A stretch of DNA of 64,000 nucleotides. Origin: Monoplex corrugatus (taxonomy: Eukaryota; Mollusca; Gastropoda; Littorinimorpha; Ranellidae). Below are positions 44,981 through 57,324 of the stretch, piece after piece; the stretch's first letter is position 1; each line of letters opens with the position of its first letter. The notes below the pieces were generated by a model. That model saw only the letters and a list, made by a program, of their open reading frames with translations. It was not told where the DNA came from and searched no databases. The position numbers and the translations under genes are program-made. The stretch is from the NCBI GenBank assembly GCA_030674185.1, contig CM060307.1, forward strand, positions 45,535,181 to 45,599,180. Reading direction: 5' to 3'.

Positions 44981-45035
44981 TTAGCCCTTTTGCTCCCTCT
45001 TCCTATCCACCAGGGTGAGGAAGTAAAAGGGTTAA
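44981..45035. mobile_element. TTAA palindromic MITE, copy 7 (short)
   Basis: A 55-bp remnant from TTAGCCCTTTTGCTCCCTC to GAAGTAAAAGGGTTAA, keeping only the two inverted arms with CTATCCACCAGGGTG between them. Confidence 0.65.
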
Positions 45036-45189
45036 TATAACAGAGGGATCAACAGTGTTGATGATCAGCAGTGTGTGCACCAGGCAGGACAATGTTTTTC
45101 TATTACCATCAGCAAAATTCAGGGATGAAATGGCTTATTCCAAAACGTTTCTTAAAAAAATAAAACAACATAAAACAAAAGTTCATAAA

Positions 45190-45292
45190 GAAGGTAATGA
45201 GATGTTGCCAATACCTTGAAGTCACATTGTGGTGACAGTGCTTATGGAATTTATTCCAAGCATGGAGAAACCATCCTGAGAAACTCAAACTT
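45190..45292 (+). repeat. Dispersed repeat C, copy 3 (end fragment)
   Basis: Contains GTGCTTATGGAATTTATTCC, AAGCATGGAGAAACCATCCTGAG and AAACTCAAACT, corresponding to the end of the copy at 18930-18990. Confidence 0.55.
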
Positions 45293-45500
45293 TAGTGCTA
45301 CCCAGAGGGGCTGCATGGGCATGAAGCATATGCCTTCTGGACACTTCCTCACACCACTATTCACTGGCATCTGCTAACTGAATGTAACAGCAGCGTCAAT
45401 GGCGCTCGCTGACATCCACCCTCTCCTCAACTGTGACAAGCAACAACAGAATCTAATCTGGAATGGAGAAGACAGGACTGGCAGTGGGTCCACAACTCAC

Positions 45501-45642
45501 GTTCACATTCCACAATGTCCAGGTTGAACTGCTGCAGGGCACCCATGGTCAGCTGTCGGATATCGTTGTCCAGCAAAAACCCCATCATGCGGGACGCTAT
45601 GTGCTGACAGGCAGACATGCACGCTGTCTTGGCCACTTTGTC
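45501..45642 (-). CDS. EXOC6: EXOC6/Sec15 exon
   Basis: Acceptor TATCAG|GACAAAGTG and donor GTGAAC|GTGAGT. It encodes DKVAKTACMSACQHIASRMM, GFLLDNDIRQLTMGALQQFN and LDIVECE. The VAxTACMSACQH string is nearly invariant in EXOC6 proteins. Confidence 0.95.
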
Positions 45643-48550
45643 CTGATACAATCATCATTGTAGAGTATCACAACAACATTCTCCATCAAAACAAGTAAAC
45701 ACACAAATAAACAAAACATAAACACACAAATCATTCAGTGACTAAATCTCCATACAACAGTTATATCAGCAGAAAAATCAAACTGTGTGTACTGTTTATC
45801 CAACCATATATCAATATTTGAATCACCTGATACAAGAACACATAACTATGGCATTTGCTGGCTGTACTGATCTGGCATTCATTTAATATCTATATCTAAA
45901 GCATTGACTTTCAGTTGAATTTAAATGAACGACACACAAACACTTTACAGGAAATAACACTAATAATTCTTTTAAAGCAAAACATACAAAGAATTAACAC
46001 AGTAACAACATTATGAGAAAAAAAAACCAAACAAACACTGATAGGGATACAGAAAACAGCCTGACATAAAACCAGTCACGCGAAGTACTCAAATGACTTC
46101 CATTCCACTTAATATGACCTGAGTGCATGAACAGTCTTACGATGGATGTTTTATTATAACTAAATCTTTATACAATATTCTGAAATTTTGCAAACACAGA
46201 TCACAGACAAGACTATAAGTTTTAACGACCCCCCCCCCCCCCCCCCCAACAATTCCCACCCCTAACAGTAGCAACATCAACAGCAAAATTTGGTTAAACG
46301 ATATAAAAATGTACATGTAGTTTAGCGAGTTAAGATCACTTGTATAATATATGGCATGAATGAAGGCACATGAAATAGAACATTATCAGTATAACCAGAT
46401 CTTTAAGTCTTTGTAACACTATTAGTATAACCAGACCTTCTTAAGTCTATTTTATTTTTGCATAAGATAGGGTTAGACAGGAAATACGTATACTACATTT
46501 GGTATATCTGTGTCTGCCTCTGTGTATGTATGTGTGTGCATGTGTATGTATATGTGTGTGAGTGTATGTGCAAATGTATTTGTATGTGGCTATGTGTTTG
46601 TCAGTCTGTGTGTTTGTGTCATTTTGTTCTGATCTAACTAGCCTGAAAAACAAGTATCACTGGGAGGGAGTGGGGGAAGGCATTACAACTTCTCTAGGTC
46701 TACACAGTCTTCAAAACAAAATAACATGAATCTTTATTTTATAACTATCTACTCTTGTAAAGATTTTTCGACTGCCTGTAACCTCAGGAAATACTGAAGG
46801 ATGTTCGCAAATCTGAGTGCTCACCTTCCAGTTGTTTATAAATGTAGGCTAAATTAAGACGCATATGCATGTGAGAAAGAGAGAGAGGAAAAAAAAAAAA
46901 AGGACAGTGCTATCCCCCTCCCTAAAATTAAAAAAGGAAGATTCAAAACTAGTCTATGATCATTTTGGGAACTGTAACTAACTGCACTCTCATGTATTTC
47001 TGGGCTGTTTACAGATGTATCTTACAAATGATCTTAACAAATGTGGACGTAAATCCTGTCCAAATGGAAGTCAAAAATGCTCAAGTTTGAATGCAGACAA
47101 CCCATGGTTTTCTACTACAGCGGCCAATGGCTATCTACCATGGTGGCTACAAGTATGAATGGAACATGCTTCAGCTAGAAGTTCCTGACCATTTAAACAT
47201 CAGCTACACCTACATAATATTGCCATGTTTAGCATAACAAGGAACAGAACTCTCGTAAGTCTGACAGGAAACTATTTTCAAACTCAAGTTAACTGAACAA
47301 AACTAACAAGGCTCCAGAAAAGAAAAGTGCAAAGACCAGTCGTTCTGTTTAGTTTTTATTAAAAAGTTCTAAACCCTGTAGTGAATCTCACACTATTCAT
47401 GAGTGGCAAACAGATCTAGTCACACTGCATGCTGGATTCTCACCACGTACACTACAGTAATGCCACCATGCACCAATTACAAACCACACAAAGATGATCA
47501 GGGAACCATGCTATGAACTGATTCTGCAATGATTTTTATTGTTGTCATTAAAGTATAGAAACACGTTTTGTTGTTGCTGTGATTAAACCATCTTGTGATT
47601 TGTTACTTTTTCAAATGAAAATTTATAACTAAAGTTACTACAACCGAATTAGCAATGAAAATATTCCACAACTTTTATCACAATTTTGTAACTGTGAGGA
47701 TGATACAAACAGATCTCCACAATAGGTTATGCGTGTTTTCTTAAGCATGAAAACAGACAATATCACTAGATGGCCGTTCACAATGTGTTATACTTTTGTC
47801 AAAACCAGAAGACTCTTATGAATGTTGGTGAAAAAAAAATCAATATCTGTGCATGGGCAGGATAACTAATTCCTTAAAAAGACATCTAAACACACCATTC
47901 AAGCCACATATAAAGGTATTGTTCATCAATAATTTGCAATACACAACATTATCACATTTTGCCAAATTTTGTCAAAGTTATGTCAGAGAAGATACCATTA
48001 CAATGACTGACATTCTAATCAGTCATGTACACAAAACAAAACCACACAAAAGCCACAACACAACGCTTTAGTTCTACAAGGCTATGAAACATGTCACAGC
48101 AATTTTCAACCGCCTCATTACATTTACAGCTGGGAACAGAACGTTTGTCTAGTGTATCATTTTCCAACAGAATGTTTGTCTAGTGTATCATGTTCCATGA
48201 CATCAGTTATGAAAGTGATTTTGAGAGTTCATGGGATTCAATACGTTCATGTCATGTCTGTTTTCTATTCCCACTGCATATCATTTGTGGTGGTGTCACA
48301 CACAGACTACCAAAATAACAGCCATATGCTGTGATACCTTCTTGAGCGCACTGTGAGGGTCATACAATAATGAGAACATGTCTGTAAAAATGTTACAAAA
48401 TGAGATGATTCTACAAATATGTTACAAAATAAGATGATTCTATAAAACTGTTGAAAAATATGATGGTTTTATACAAATAATACAAAATAAGATAATGATC
48501 AGTACCTTTCTATATTCCTTTGATGTAACATCCCTTCTCCCCACTGACCA
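45643..48550. other. EXOC6 17-kb intron, left part, no gene seen
   Basis: AT-rich intron DNA with a poly-C run at 46230-46248, a degenerate GT patch at 46500-46620 and a poly-A patch near 46890. No coding frame is supported. Confidence 0.6.
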
Positions 48551-48723
48551 ATTCCCACCTATTGGAAAGGTCCACAGGCTCACTGCTTGGCAATCAAGTT
48601 GTTATTACTGCTTGGCCACCTCTATCCAAATCCTTAAGTCACAAAAGGCTGTTTGGCCACCTCTACTTCCAAATCCTTAAGTCATAAAAGGCTGTTTGGC
48701 CACCTCTGCTTCCAAATCCTTAA

Positions 48724-49406
48724 CCCTACCAGACCGAGTTCCCGCTATTGCGGGAATGACGAAAATGACTATATACCGAGTTCCCACTATAGCGGGAATA
48801 GCACACTCACATGATCGTCACTTTATCAAGAGCTAAAAATAGCCACCGAACCGTTGCTAAGCGTCGCGTGAGCGTGTGTTCAGCCTATTGCAAATGTCTG
48901 CCTTTGTGTTGATGGTATTTTGAGGTGATTTGGGTGCAAAATTGACCATGAAGCGAGCTAGTGATGAACCAAGCACTTCAACAGGTAAACGGGGCGAGGC
49001 CAACTCGCTTCACAGTTCAACAAGTGGTGGACATTTTGCAGATTGGAGAATTTGATCAGGAATACGTTTCCGATTCAAGTGACGATGATTACGTTGATGA
49101 AGCATTGAGTGAAAGTGATGATTCTGACAATGAAAGAAGTAGGTCGAGACAGAGTGTTGGAAGAAGGGGGCGTGCCCGTACCCCCCAACCAAGTGATAGG
49201 GGAGATGCTTGTGTGATTGAGGGTTGGACTGGCGTTAGATGAAAGGTAGGCCTATTTTCTACAATCTCTCCACATATATATATAATTCTAACCATTGGTG
49301 TGCATGATATGAACAGTTTTCTAACGTATATACATTTTTTTCAAAATTTTGCTCAGGAGGCCAGGCAGGGGGCACAATTATGCTCAGGGGCTAAGGTTTG
49401 GTAGGG
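48724..49406 (+). mobile_element. piggyBac internal-deletion derivative
   Basis: The left terminus CCCTACCAGACCGAG and right terminus CTAAGGTTTGGTAGGG are inverted repeats (CCCTACCA), flanked exactly by TTAA (48720-48723 and 49407-49410). Near the left end a palindromic motif CCGAGTTCCCGCTATTGCGG occurs twice, the second with small changes. The rest holds only the acidic N-terminal part of a transposase (48949-49242), so it cannot move by itself. Confidence 0.88.
48949..49242 (+). pseudogene. piggyBac transposase N-terminal remnant
   Basis: From the ATG at 48949 one frame reads MKRASDEPSTSTGKRG. The acidic low-complexity region typical of piggyBac N-termini (YVSDSSDDDYVDEALSESDD) is in a different frame, open from 48961 to 49242. 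A frameshift therefore lies between about 48990 and 49030. The DDD catalytic core and the C-terminal Cys-rich domain are absent. Confidence 0.7.
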
Positions 49407-49849
49407 TTAAGTCATAAAAGGCTGTTTGGCCACCTCTACTTCCAAATCCTTAAGTCATAAAAGGCTGTTTGGCCACCTCTGCTTCCAAATCCTTAAGTCA
49501 TAAAAGGCTGTTTGGCCACCTCTACTTCCAAATCCTAAAGTCATACAAGTACATCACAGAGTTCTTTCAACTTGGGGTTAGATCAAAGCCTGGGGGACTC
49601 ATACGCAGAGAAAAGGCAGGGTGTAGCAGAGCATCCCACTAATACGTTACAACTGATGTTACCCTCACTGTTTCATGGAAAGATGCACTGTCATATAATA
49701 TCAATGATGAATCATTTAAGTGCTTTACATTTCTTTCAGATTGCAGGTCCTGGTATTTTCATCAGAAACATCCTATAACAATCTTGATTAACAGATCAAC
49801 CCACTGAAACATGATGCATTGTCATTACGCCCACATTATTATAGGCACT

Positions 49850-50330
49850 TAGCATCATTATCTTTAAATAACTTTGCTTTCTCCTGAATTTGATGGGCCT
49901 TGGAGATGGGAATGTGCCACTCTGATGATATGTCTCTTTAATTTGGCTCGCAGCTTTTCACCCAGATATCGTTGACAGCAACTATTCGATTTATAAAGCA
50001 TCACCTTCATCTTCATATCTGTTTAATTAACAGAGTCTGTACAGCAATAATGCACACCCTTTTCTGATCTATAGTAAGACAGTACACAACCCATCTTGCT
50101 GCAGCATGTCTCATTCCAAATTTACTTGATAAAATTGCATGAAATGATCCATGACTAATACCAATGTCACCAGCTATCTCTTAACACATTATTTGCCTGT
50201 CTTCATTCAAAACTTTCTCTAACTTTTCAAATACTTTTTTCATAATGGCATCAAATGGCCTCCCCGGACTATGCTTGCCTTTAACATCATTTTGTCCATC
50301 TTTAAAGAATAATACTCATCTATTAACTGT
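49850..50330 (-). pseudogene. mariner-like transposase fossil
   Basis: On the - strand the pieces GQNDVKGKHSPGRPFDAI, an EIAGDIGISHGSFHAIL helix-turn-helix, KFGMRHAAARWV and, further down, SSEWHIP occur in the order of a mariner transposase (N-terminal HTH then the start of the catalytic domain). It has at least two stops and several shifts. No terminal repeats were identified. It lies in the large EXOC6 intron, same strand as the gene. Confidence 0.72.
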
Positions 50331-50339
50331 GGCCTGCCA

Positions 50340-51695
50340 AATGCTTGTGCCTCACATACACTTTGTGGTGTTTTTAATGTACCTGTGCCAGAATTTCCTT
50401 AAAAAATTCCAATTTAATATAAGCACACTGTTCTTCAACACTACATGTGGCCATGATGCTACAAACAATTGTACTCAGTGTGACATCATAACAAATGACA
50501 CATCACAATATTTGCATGTAAATTTGTATTCAGATTACGGATTAATTGGGCCAGGTATATCAAATGATTTAAAGTGCTGCTTTAAAGTGCTGTGGCAATT
50601 ATTCTTTTTTGGACATTCTTACCATTTTTTGGATGACCCTCATAACAAATTAAAAAGGAATATAAATGCACTTAAGACATCACACCATTCCAAAGTTTTT
50701 CTTTAAAACAAACTCTGTGTTGATCTGCACCACACCTTCTCCTGAACTACCTACATAAGCTCATCATTTCATAGTTCCACCATTCTGAAGTACAGTACAA
50801 TACAGCAAATCTGAAAGAACCTATATTGTTCAGTTCACAGCAGTATGGCACAAAACAAGTTACAGATCAAATTATTTTCATTCTTAAAACTTTGTACTCA
50901 AATCCACAATACCATGCTACAGAATTTCTCATAAGTAAATCATACAAGCAGGAAAACAACTGGACAACACAAAATGAGCGGAGATACCTATATGCAAAAT
51001 CAAGTGAGAAAATGTAAGTTCTCAAGAGACTGTAAGGAACAGGATAAAAAACTGGAAAAAGCAATGAAAAAAAACAACACTCTTTCATTTTATTGGATCC
51101 ATTAGTTTTTAATGAAGTGTTCACATTACAAATCAGTTGGCCATGAAGTCATGAATAGCATTTCAAATCATGGACCAGGGACTATCATGCTTCACTGGAC
51201 TGGTCATGCTATTATCGTTACTCTAAACCTTAATGCAGTGAAGTGAGCAGAGAGCGGTCTAGTGGCTGTATCATGCTCAGTGGCACTCATCATGCTTGAG
51301 TAGCAGCAACTAGGCCATTCCTGGGGCAATGAAAGTGACTGATAGCCTATAGAAGGCCAGACTGCCCATGCTACCATACAGTCATCATGCTAAACAGAAC
51401 ATAAGTTTTTATGAGGGGGGGGGGAGGGGTAGCAGGTTAACTGTGGACAGGGGCAGCATGGTCCTGATAAAACTCTCACAATATATCCTGTACAGTCCTG
51501 ATGAAACACCTGTCAACAAAACAACACCTGCACTATGTACACTAACAGTACCATACACAATGGTCATGAAACCCGATGAAGGTTAAAAAAAAACTATCCC
51601 CCAATGCTTGCGCACACACACACACAAATTACACTTCTCATGGCACACAGACTTTCACAAAATATGATGGACAAAAGGGAAAGAAAAAAGCTACA
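50340..51695. other. EXOC6 intron DNA, no gene seen
   Basis: AT-rich sequence. The 153-codon frame at 50245-50706 overlaps the mariner fossil on the opposite strand and has no family signature. There is a poly-G run at 51416-51428. Confidence 0.55.
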
Positions 51696-51701
51696 TGAGA
51701 G

Positions 51702-51893
51702 TTAACCTTTTGACTCCCACACCCTATCCAACAACTGCCAAAACTTAACTTATGACTCCCTCACCCTATCCACCAGCCTCCTGAAGGAAGCTCGTGAATA
51801 GGATGAGTGAATCAAAGGGTTAAGTTTTCTCTTTGCTAGCATGGTTGCAAATGCAGGATGCTGGTGGACAGGGTGTGGGAGTCTAAGGATTAA
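51702..51893. mobile_element. TTAA palindromic MITE, copy 8 (full length)
   Basis: A 192-bp unit from TTAACCTTTTGACTCCCACA to TGTGGGAGTCTAAGGATTAA, with the inner hairpin arms and CTAGCATGGTTGCAAATGCA. Confidence 0.8.
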
Positions 51894-52614
51894 GGAGTTA
51901 AGGACAAGGTTGGTACAGTGGCAGCATAAGCTAATGATAATACAAGAAAGGAAAAGTGGGAGAAAATGATTTGTACAGTAAGCCAAACAACACACTAGAG
52001 AATTGTGATGGGTATCTTCATGAATGGGATGCTTCAGGATGGACAGGGTGAACTTGTGCAAAATAAAACTGATACCAACTGAGACTGCCATGTACATGAA
52101 TACGAATGAAATTCTATGCAGTTGTAATTCTATCACACACATTCTATTTCTACTTGTGCTATTCCTACCACTGGTTTCAAACTCTTTGTTTAACATTATC
52201 TGCCTGGTCCTTGCATAATGCACTGCAAACACCTTCAAAGACCAATAAGCACCTACGTACATTTCTCTCGGTTTGAATTCTGAAGTCAGAATCACAGAAT
52301 ACACTGTTCACAATCCTTGGATACTGCTCCTTGCTTGTTTTAATAAATGTTCTTCATGATTTCCTTTCAGCACTTCCATTCAGTCATAACAAGCATACTT
52401 GTTTTGCACTTCTGAAATGAACTCATTTTTCTTTCTTTCTTTCTTCCTGTAAAAGCATCCAGAAAACTTCTGCATGTCAACATGCCATAGTTCTGAGAAC
52501 AATACTATGATAGAGATTATACAGCTATACGCTTTCTTCAAAAAGGAGAATGGGTTGCACACAGCTTGGGATGGAGGTGGGGTGCTGGACGAGTGTCTGA
52601 CAATTAACAAAATC

Positions 52615-52810
52615 TTGTGCTGTGAACACAGCTGACATACAGTGTTCTGCATGTCTATATATAGTTGAGTAAAATGTCGATCGGGAACTTTGTATGTGTG
52701 AAGGTAATCAAGGAAGTAGGGATGGATTTGCGGCATCAAATAACTTACAGTCATTAGACCCTGCAAACAATTCACATCATCATTTTGTGCAACAATCATG
52801 ACACAATATA
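52615..52810. repeat. 185-bp dispersed repeat E, copy 1
   Basis: Shares most of its sequence with 57325-57510, including ACAGCTGACATACAGTGTTCT, TGAGTAAAATGTCGATC, AATAACTTACAGTCAT and CCTGCAAACAATTCACATCA. The - strand frame reads VPDRHFTQLYIDMQNTVCQL. It is not an EXOC6 exon: the string does not fit the protein and the phase is wrong. Confidence 0.7.
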
Positions 52811-52887
52811 AAAACAACACTTCAAGTTAGGGACAATTCTTTATCCACAGAGACAATTTTTGAAATGGTTAACATTTAACATATTTT

Positions 52888-53069
52888 CTAACTCTTTATT
52901 CCTGCACCCTATCTACCAACAACAAATACTTAACCTTTTAATTCCCTCACCCTGTACACCTGGAAGCTGGTGGATAGGATGACGGAAACAACTGGTAAGT
53001 TTTTGCTTTGCTAGCATGGATGACAATGCATGATGCTTGTGAACAGGGTGCATGAATCAAAGGCCTAAA
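52888..53069. mobile_element. TTAA palindromic MITE, copy 9 (diverged)
   Basis: Retains CCTGCACCCTATCTACCAAC, TTAACCTTTTAATTCCCTCACC, GGAAGCTGGTGGATAGG and CTAGCATGGATGACAATGCA in family order, but the terminal TTAA is lost at both ends. Confidence 0.7.
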
Positions 53070-53955
53070 CCAATGCCAATACCATTACATTTTTAAAATG
53101 AATTTGAGTTATTACTTCAAGGTCTATCTAAAGATATGGCAACATTTCTGTACACTCATATGTCCACAAAAAAACATTCAAGTGTCTTACAATTTAAGGA
53201 CATCACACATGCATGCATACAAAAACACATGAAAGAATGTCAATGTAAATCAATGTAAATTCACTTTAAAAACCAAACTTCACCAGCATAAATCAAAAGT
53301 CCTGCTTAAAAAAAAAAGACAATTCAATTAAAACTCAAATACTATTATCATTCTTGTCCTCTGACCTGGTCTAAACCAATCACCTATAAATGGCCACATG
53401 AAAAATGACACATGTCTTCCAAGTGCCTTCATATGCTACAAGACATGATTTTTGCATTACAAGAAGCAATTGAAATGATTTTTGCAGGAGGTTTCTGATG
53501 AAGAAGAAGATGTGAATGGACTGCTCTGAAAAGTGCATGCTGAATAGGTGACAGAAGTGTATGACTGTGGCAAGAACTTCAATCTTTTTCCTTGGAATAT
53601 ACCTTTCTGGATACAGAATCATGTGACATGTGCACAACCAACATCAATAATGTTAAAAATAAATTTGATGTTTACTCTGTACATTACTCTCAACTCTTAG
53701 AGCCCGAACGTACCGATATCGGTACCCTGCTCGCACAACGTTTCAGCCCGAACGTACCGAGTTCGGTACTTTTGCTTTCTGCATTTTTCATTCGCCGGAG
53801 CTCGACTGTGTACGAAACTAAACACTACAGGCCTCTAGTTCATTCATTCATGAGTGCATCTGCACTATTCCCGCAGGCAACAAGGCTTCATTGTCTGTGC
53901 TGTATGCGAATGTGTACGGGAGTAGCTCCGTGTCAGCCTGCTGCGTGTTATCAAA

Positions 53956-54492
53956 ATGGCGGCGCCTTCGACGTCAACAAAGCGAAGCAGACAAACTCGT
54001 GGCTACACGGCACCAGAAGTGCTTGAACGAATCGAACAGCTTCAGACTGAAGGCTCAGACGTTGAAGAAGATGACTCGATGTGTAGTGAGTTTGTTGCGA
54101 TAGACTCGGATGTCGGCCCTCAACTCAGTTACACTTCCAGTGACCAAGACTCGGTCTTTCAACTCAGTACCGAGTATGACACAGAATCGGACGAAGCGAT
54201 GCCTGCTGACGACGACAGTGCTGAGGAGATGGAAGTGGGTGGTGAAGAGAACACTGAAGCATTTCTGGACATTTTTCTAAAACCATGGAACGAGAACTTC
54301 ACATTCTTCCCTGTGATCAGCAATTTCACTGAGGACGAAGAGAGTGGTCTGCATGTCGAGCATGTGCAGAACCACGCCCCCCCCACCCCCACCCCCCTTG
54401 TTGGATTCAGGACTGATGTTGGATTCAGGAACAGGAGTAAATCTATGTTACAAAACATGTGCAGAGAATACTGCATGGACCAGAATATATAA
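53956..54492 (+). pseudogene. piggyBac transposase-like N-terminal fragment
   Basis: A 178-codon frame from ATG: MAAPSTSTKRSRQTRGYTAP, a long acidic region (TEYDTESDEAMPADDDSAEE), then EAFLDIFLKPWNENFTFFPV. Acidic N-termini followed by an F-x-F-P segment are usual for piggyBac transposases. The frame ends just where the catalytic domain should begin, after a direct duplication (GTTGGATTCAGGA twice at about 54400). Confidence 0.55.
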
Positions 54493-54719
54493 TGACTGTC
54501 TGATAACTTGATTTAAGCTCAAACTACCCCCCAAAACGTTTGTTTTCTTATTTTCAATTCAGAATGAATCACTGAAACATGATTTCAAGCTTGCTTATTT
54601 GCTCTTGTACACTTTTATTGTGTACATGATTGCAAACTTTCTAGTCTCAATATTTCTTGTGATTATGTATGATTTTTTTTCTTTACCTAATGCAAATGAC
54701 CATTGTAATTTGTTGTCAG

Positions 54720-56910
54720 TGTGTGTGTGTTTGTAAAGTATGACATATACTACACATTGCCTCTTGACAAAGAAAGAGTTACTGCTAGGTTCTTATACTT
54801 GGTACACATAATGCCCAGTTATATATCAACTGTGTAGAAGTGTTTTTGATTTCAAAAAGCTAACTTTTTTTTATTTTTATTATTCTTTGGATATATTGGT
54901 ACCCTTTGCGCAAACTTTTGAAACAAAATAATTTGCTTCAAAATTTAAAAAAAAATAGTAGAAGGTATATGAACACTTTCATACTTGCTCAAAAGTTTAT
55001 AACCATGTTAGTATCACCAGAAACTTTCAAGTCTGTCTGTCTTTCCAATGATTTTTTTTATGATGTAGTCTGAATTGCTGTTGTTGTCTTTGGGCATGTG
55101 TGTACATTACAACATTGACATAATAAACATTGCTTGTTTTCACTGAAAGACTTACAGCTGGTTTCTGAAACTTGGTACACATCATGCCCAATCATATTGC
55201 AACTGTCTAGAAGTGTTTTGATATCATAGAGCTAAAATTGTGGGTTTTTTTATTCTTTGCATATATTGGTACCCCCCCAGCACAAACTTTTGACAAAATA
55301 ATTTACAGTAAAATTTCTAAAAACTGTATCAAACATGTCAACTGTTTCATTCTTGCACAAAATTCAGTTTGTAACCATGTAAGTATCACTAGAAACTTTC
55401 AAGTCTGTCTGTCTTTCCTATGATTTTTTATGATTTTTTTTTGTTCATGAAGTGTGAATGGCCATAGCTGTGTCTGTGCATGTGTGTATATAACATTGGC
55501 ATAAGGAACATTGCTTGTTTACATAGAAAGACTTGCAGCTGGATTCTGAAACTTTGTTCACATAATACTGAATCATATTACAACTGTCTTGAAGTGTTTT
55601 TGATATCAAAAAGCTAAATGTAGATTTTTTTTATTCTTTGCATGTATTGGTACCCCCCTGCGCAAACTTTAAAAACAAAATAATTTACTTCAAAATTAAA
55701 ACAAAATAGTACCAAACAAGTGAACAATTTCATTCTTGCTCAGAAGTCAGTTTATAACCAATTACCATGTTAGTATCATCAGGAACTTTCAAGTCTGTCT
55801 GTTTTTCCTATGATTTTTTATGATTTTTTTTGTTTATGTGTCTGAATTGCCATTGTCGTCTGTGGGTGTGTGTGTACATTATAATATTGATATAATGAAC
55901 ATTGCTTGTTTACATAGAAAGACTTACAGCTGGTTTCTGAAACTTGATGCCCATAATATCCAATCATATTACAACTGTCTAGAAGTGATTTTGATTTCAA
56001 TAATCTTAAATTGTGGGTTTTTTATTCTTTTCATATATGGTATCCCCCACCCCCCTACCGCGTAATTAAAAAAAAAATCAATACATAAAAAAAAATGGCA
56101 GGAGACAACTCAACACCTTCATACTTGCACAAACATTGGTTTGTAATTATGTTAGTATCTCCAGAAACTTTCAACTTTATATATCTTTCCTATAATTTTT
56201 TATGATTTTTTTTGTTTATGTAATGTGAATGGCTATTATTGTCTCTGTGCGTGTGTGCACATTATGATATTGACATAATAAACATTGCTTGATCACAAAG
56301 AAAGAGTTGGTGTTTGTTTCTGATACTTAGTACACATAATACCTGATCATATTGCAACTGCCTAAAAGTGTTTTTGATATCAGAAAGCTGAATTTGTGTT
56401 TTTTATTCTTTGCATATTGGTACCTCCTCCTGCGGAAACTTTTAAAACAAAATAATTCATCTCAAAATTAAAAAAAATAGTACCAAACAAGTCAACTCTT
56501 TCATACTTACACAAAAGCTGGTTTGTAACCATGTTAGTATCATCATAAACTTTCAAATCTGTCTATCTTTCCTCTGATTTTTGTTGTTGTATATTTAGTA
56601 TGAATGGCCATTGTTGTCTGTGCGTGTGTGTGTACAATTTAAAATTTGCATACTTCAAATTGTTTGTTGACAAAGAAAGACTTGCAGCTAGTTCATGATA
56701 CTTGGTAAACATAATGCCCAGTCATATTGCAACTGTCTAGAAGTGTTTTTGATATCAAAAGTCTAAATTTGTGGGTTTTTTATTCTTAGCATGTATTGGT
56801 ACCCCCCGTGCAAACTTTTGAAAAAGTGTCATTTTTTTCAAAATTCAATTTAAAAAAAAATCAACAAAAGATCACCTTTATACTTGCACAAAAGTTAGTT
56901 TGTTCTTATG
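54720..56910. repeat. 380-bp tandem repeat, six copies
   Basis: Landmarks recur in fixed order: GACAAAGAAAGAGTT, CTTGGTACACATAATGCCCA, CAACTGTCTAGAAGTGTTTTTG, ATTGGTACCCC and CTTTCAAGTCTGTCTGTC. The GGTACC landmark lies near 54895, 55261, 55640, 56031, 56418 and 56793, giving spacings of 366-392 bp. Copies are diverged by point changes and A-run differences. Confidence 0.9.
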
Positions 56911-57324
56911 TTAGCAATACGAGAAAGCTTCAAGTCTTTAACTCCCAAACGTTTTTTTTTACAATTTTATTAGTAACCCTTCCAAACAGCCAGGGCAGAA
57001 AGGTTGTTGACTGACACAATCGCCCAGGGCAGAGTGAGTTAATTAACTGATGTTGTCTTGCACACTGTCACATGTGGCCAATTCTGACCCTGTCTGTACT
57101 AGACTAGGAAATCAGGCTGTTCAAACTTGAGATTTCCAATTGCATAGCGTATTTTAGCACCATACTTCACTACAACACACTCTTGGCTTGCATAAACATT
57201 CTCCTTGGTAGTTCTCAACTACCCAATGACGACCATGCCATCCTATGTATTGTACCACAACAAGGGATCTTCTTTTTGGGAAGGCCTCTGCTGGCCTACC
57301 ATAGCACACACCCCTGACAAATGG

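Larger units (their letters stand above)
48590..49545. repeat. 43-bp minisatellite split by a piggyBac insertion
   Basis: The unit contains AAAAGGCTGTTTGGCCACCT and TCCAAATCCTTAAGTCATA. Copies lie on both sides of the element at 48724-49406: about three left, about three right. The CCTTAAGTC of an uninterrupted copy shows what the target looked like before insertion. Confidence 0.88.
53693..57041 (+). mobile_element. Second piggyBac-like element with internal tandem repeats
   Basis: The left boundary is near TCAACTCTTAGAGCCCGAACG and the right boundary near GCAGAGTGAGTTAA; the ends are only weakly inverted. Just inside the left end the palindromic motif CCCGAACGTACCGATATCGGTAC occurs twice about 46 bp apart, the same arrangement as in the element at 48724. 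An acidic N-terminal transposase-like frame follows, then six 380-bp tandem repeats and no catalytic core. Boundaries are approximate. Confidence 0.5.

Noticed and set aside
50245..50706. A 153-codon + strand gene
   Set aside because: It overlaps the mariner-like fossil on the opposite strand, is AT-rich low-information sequence and has no recognised domain.
52380..52820. An additional EXOC6 exon at 52.6 kb or 57.3 kb
   Set aside because: The flanking exons 62829 and 45642 already join in phase with no missing residues (FTNLP-DKVAKTAC), and the frame has no similarity to Sec15.
56938..57041. A separate 105-bp TTAACTC...GAGTTAA MITE
   Set aside because: Only seven bases pair at the ends; it is more economically taken as the right end of the second piggyBac-like element.
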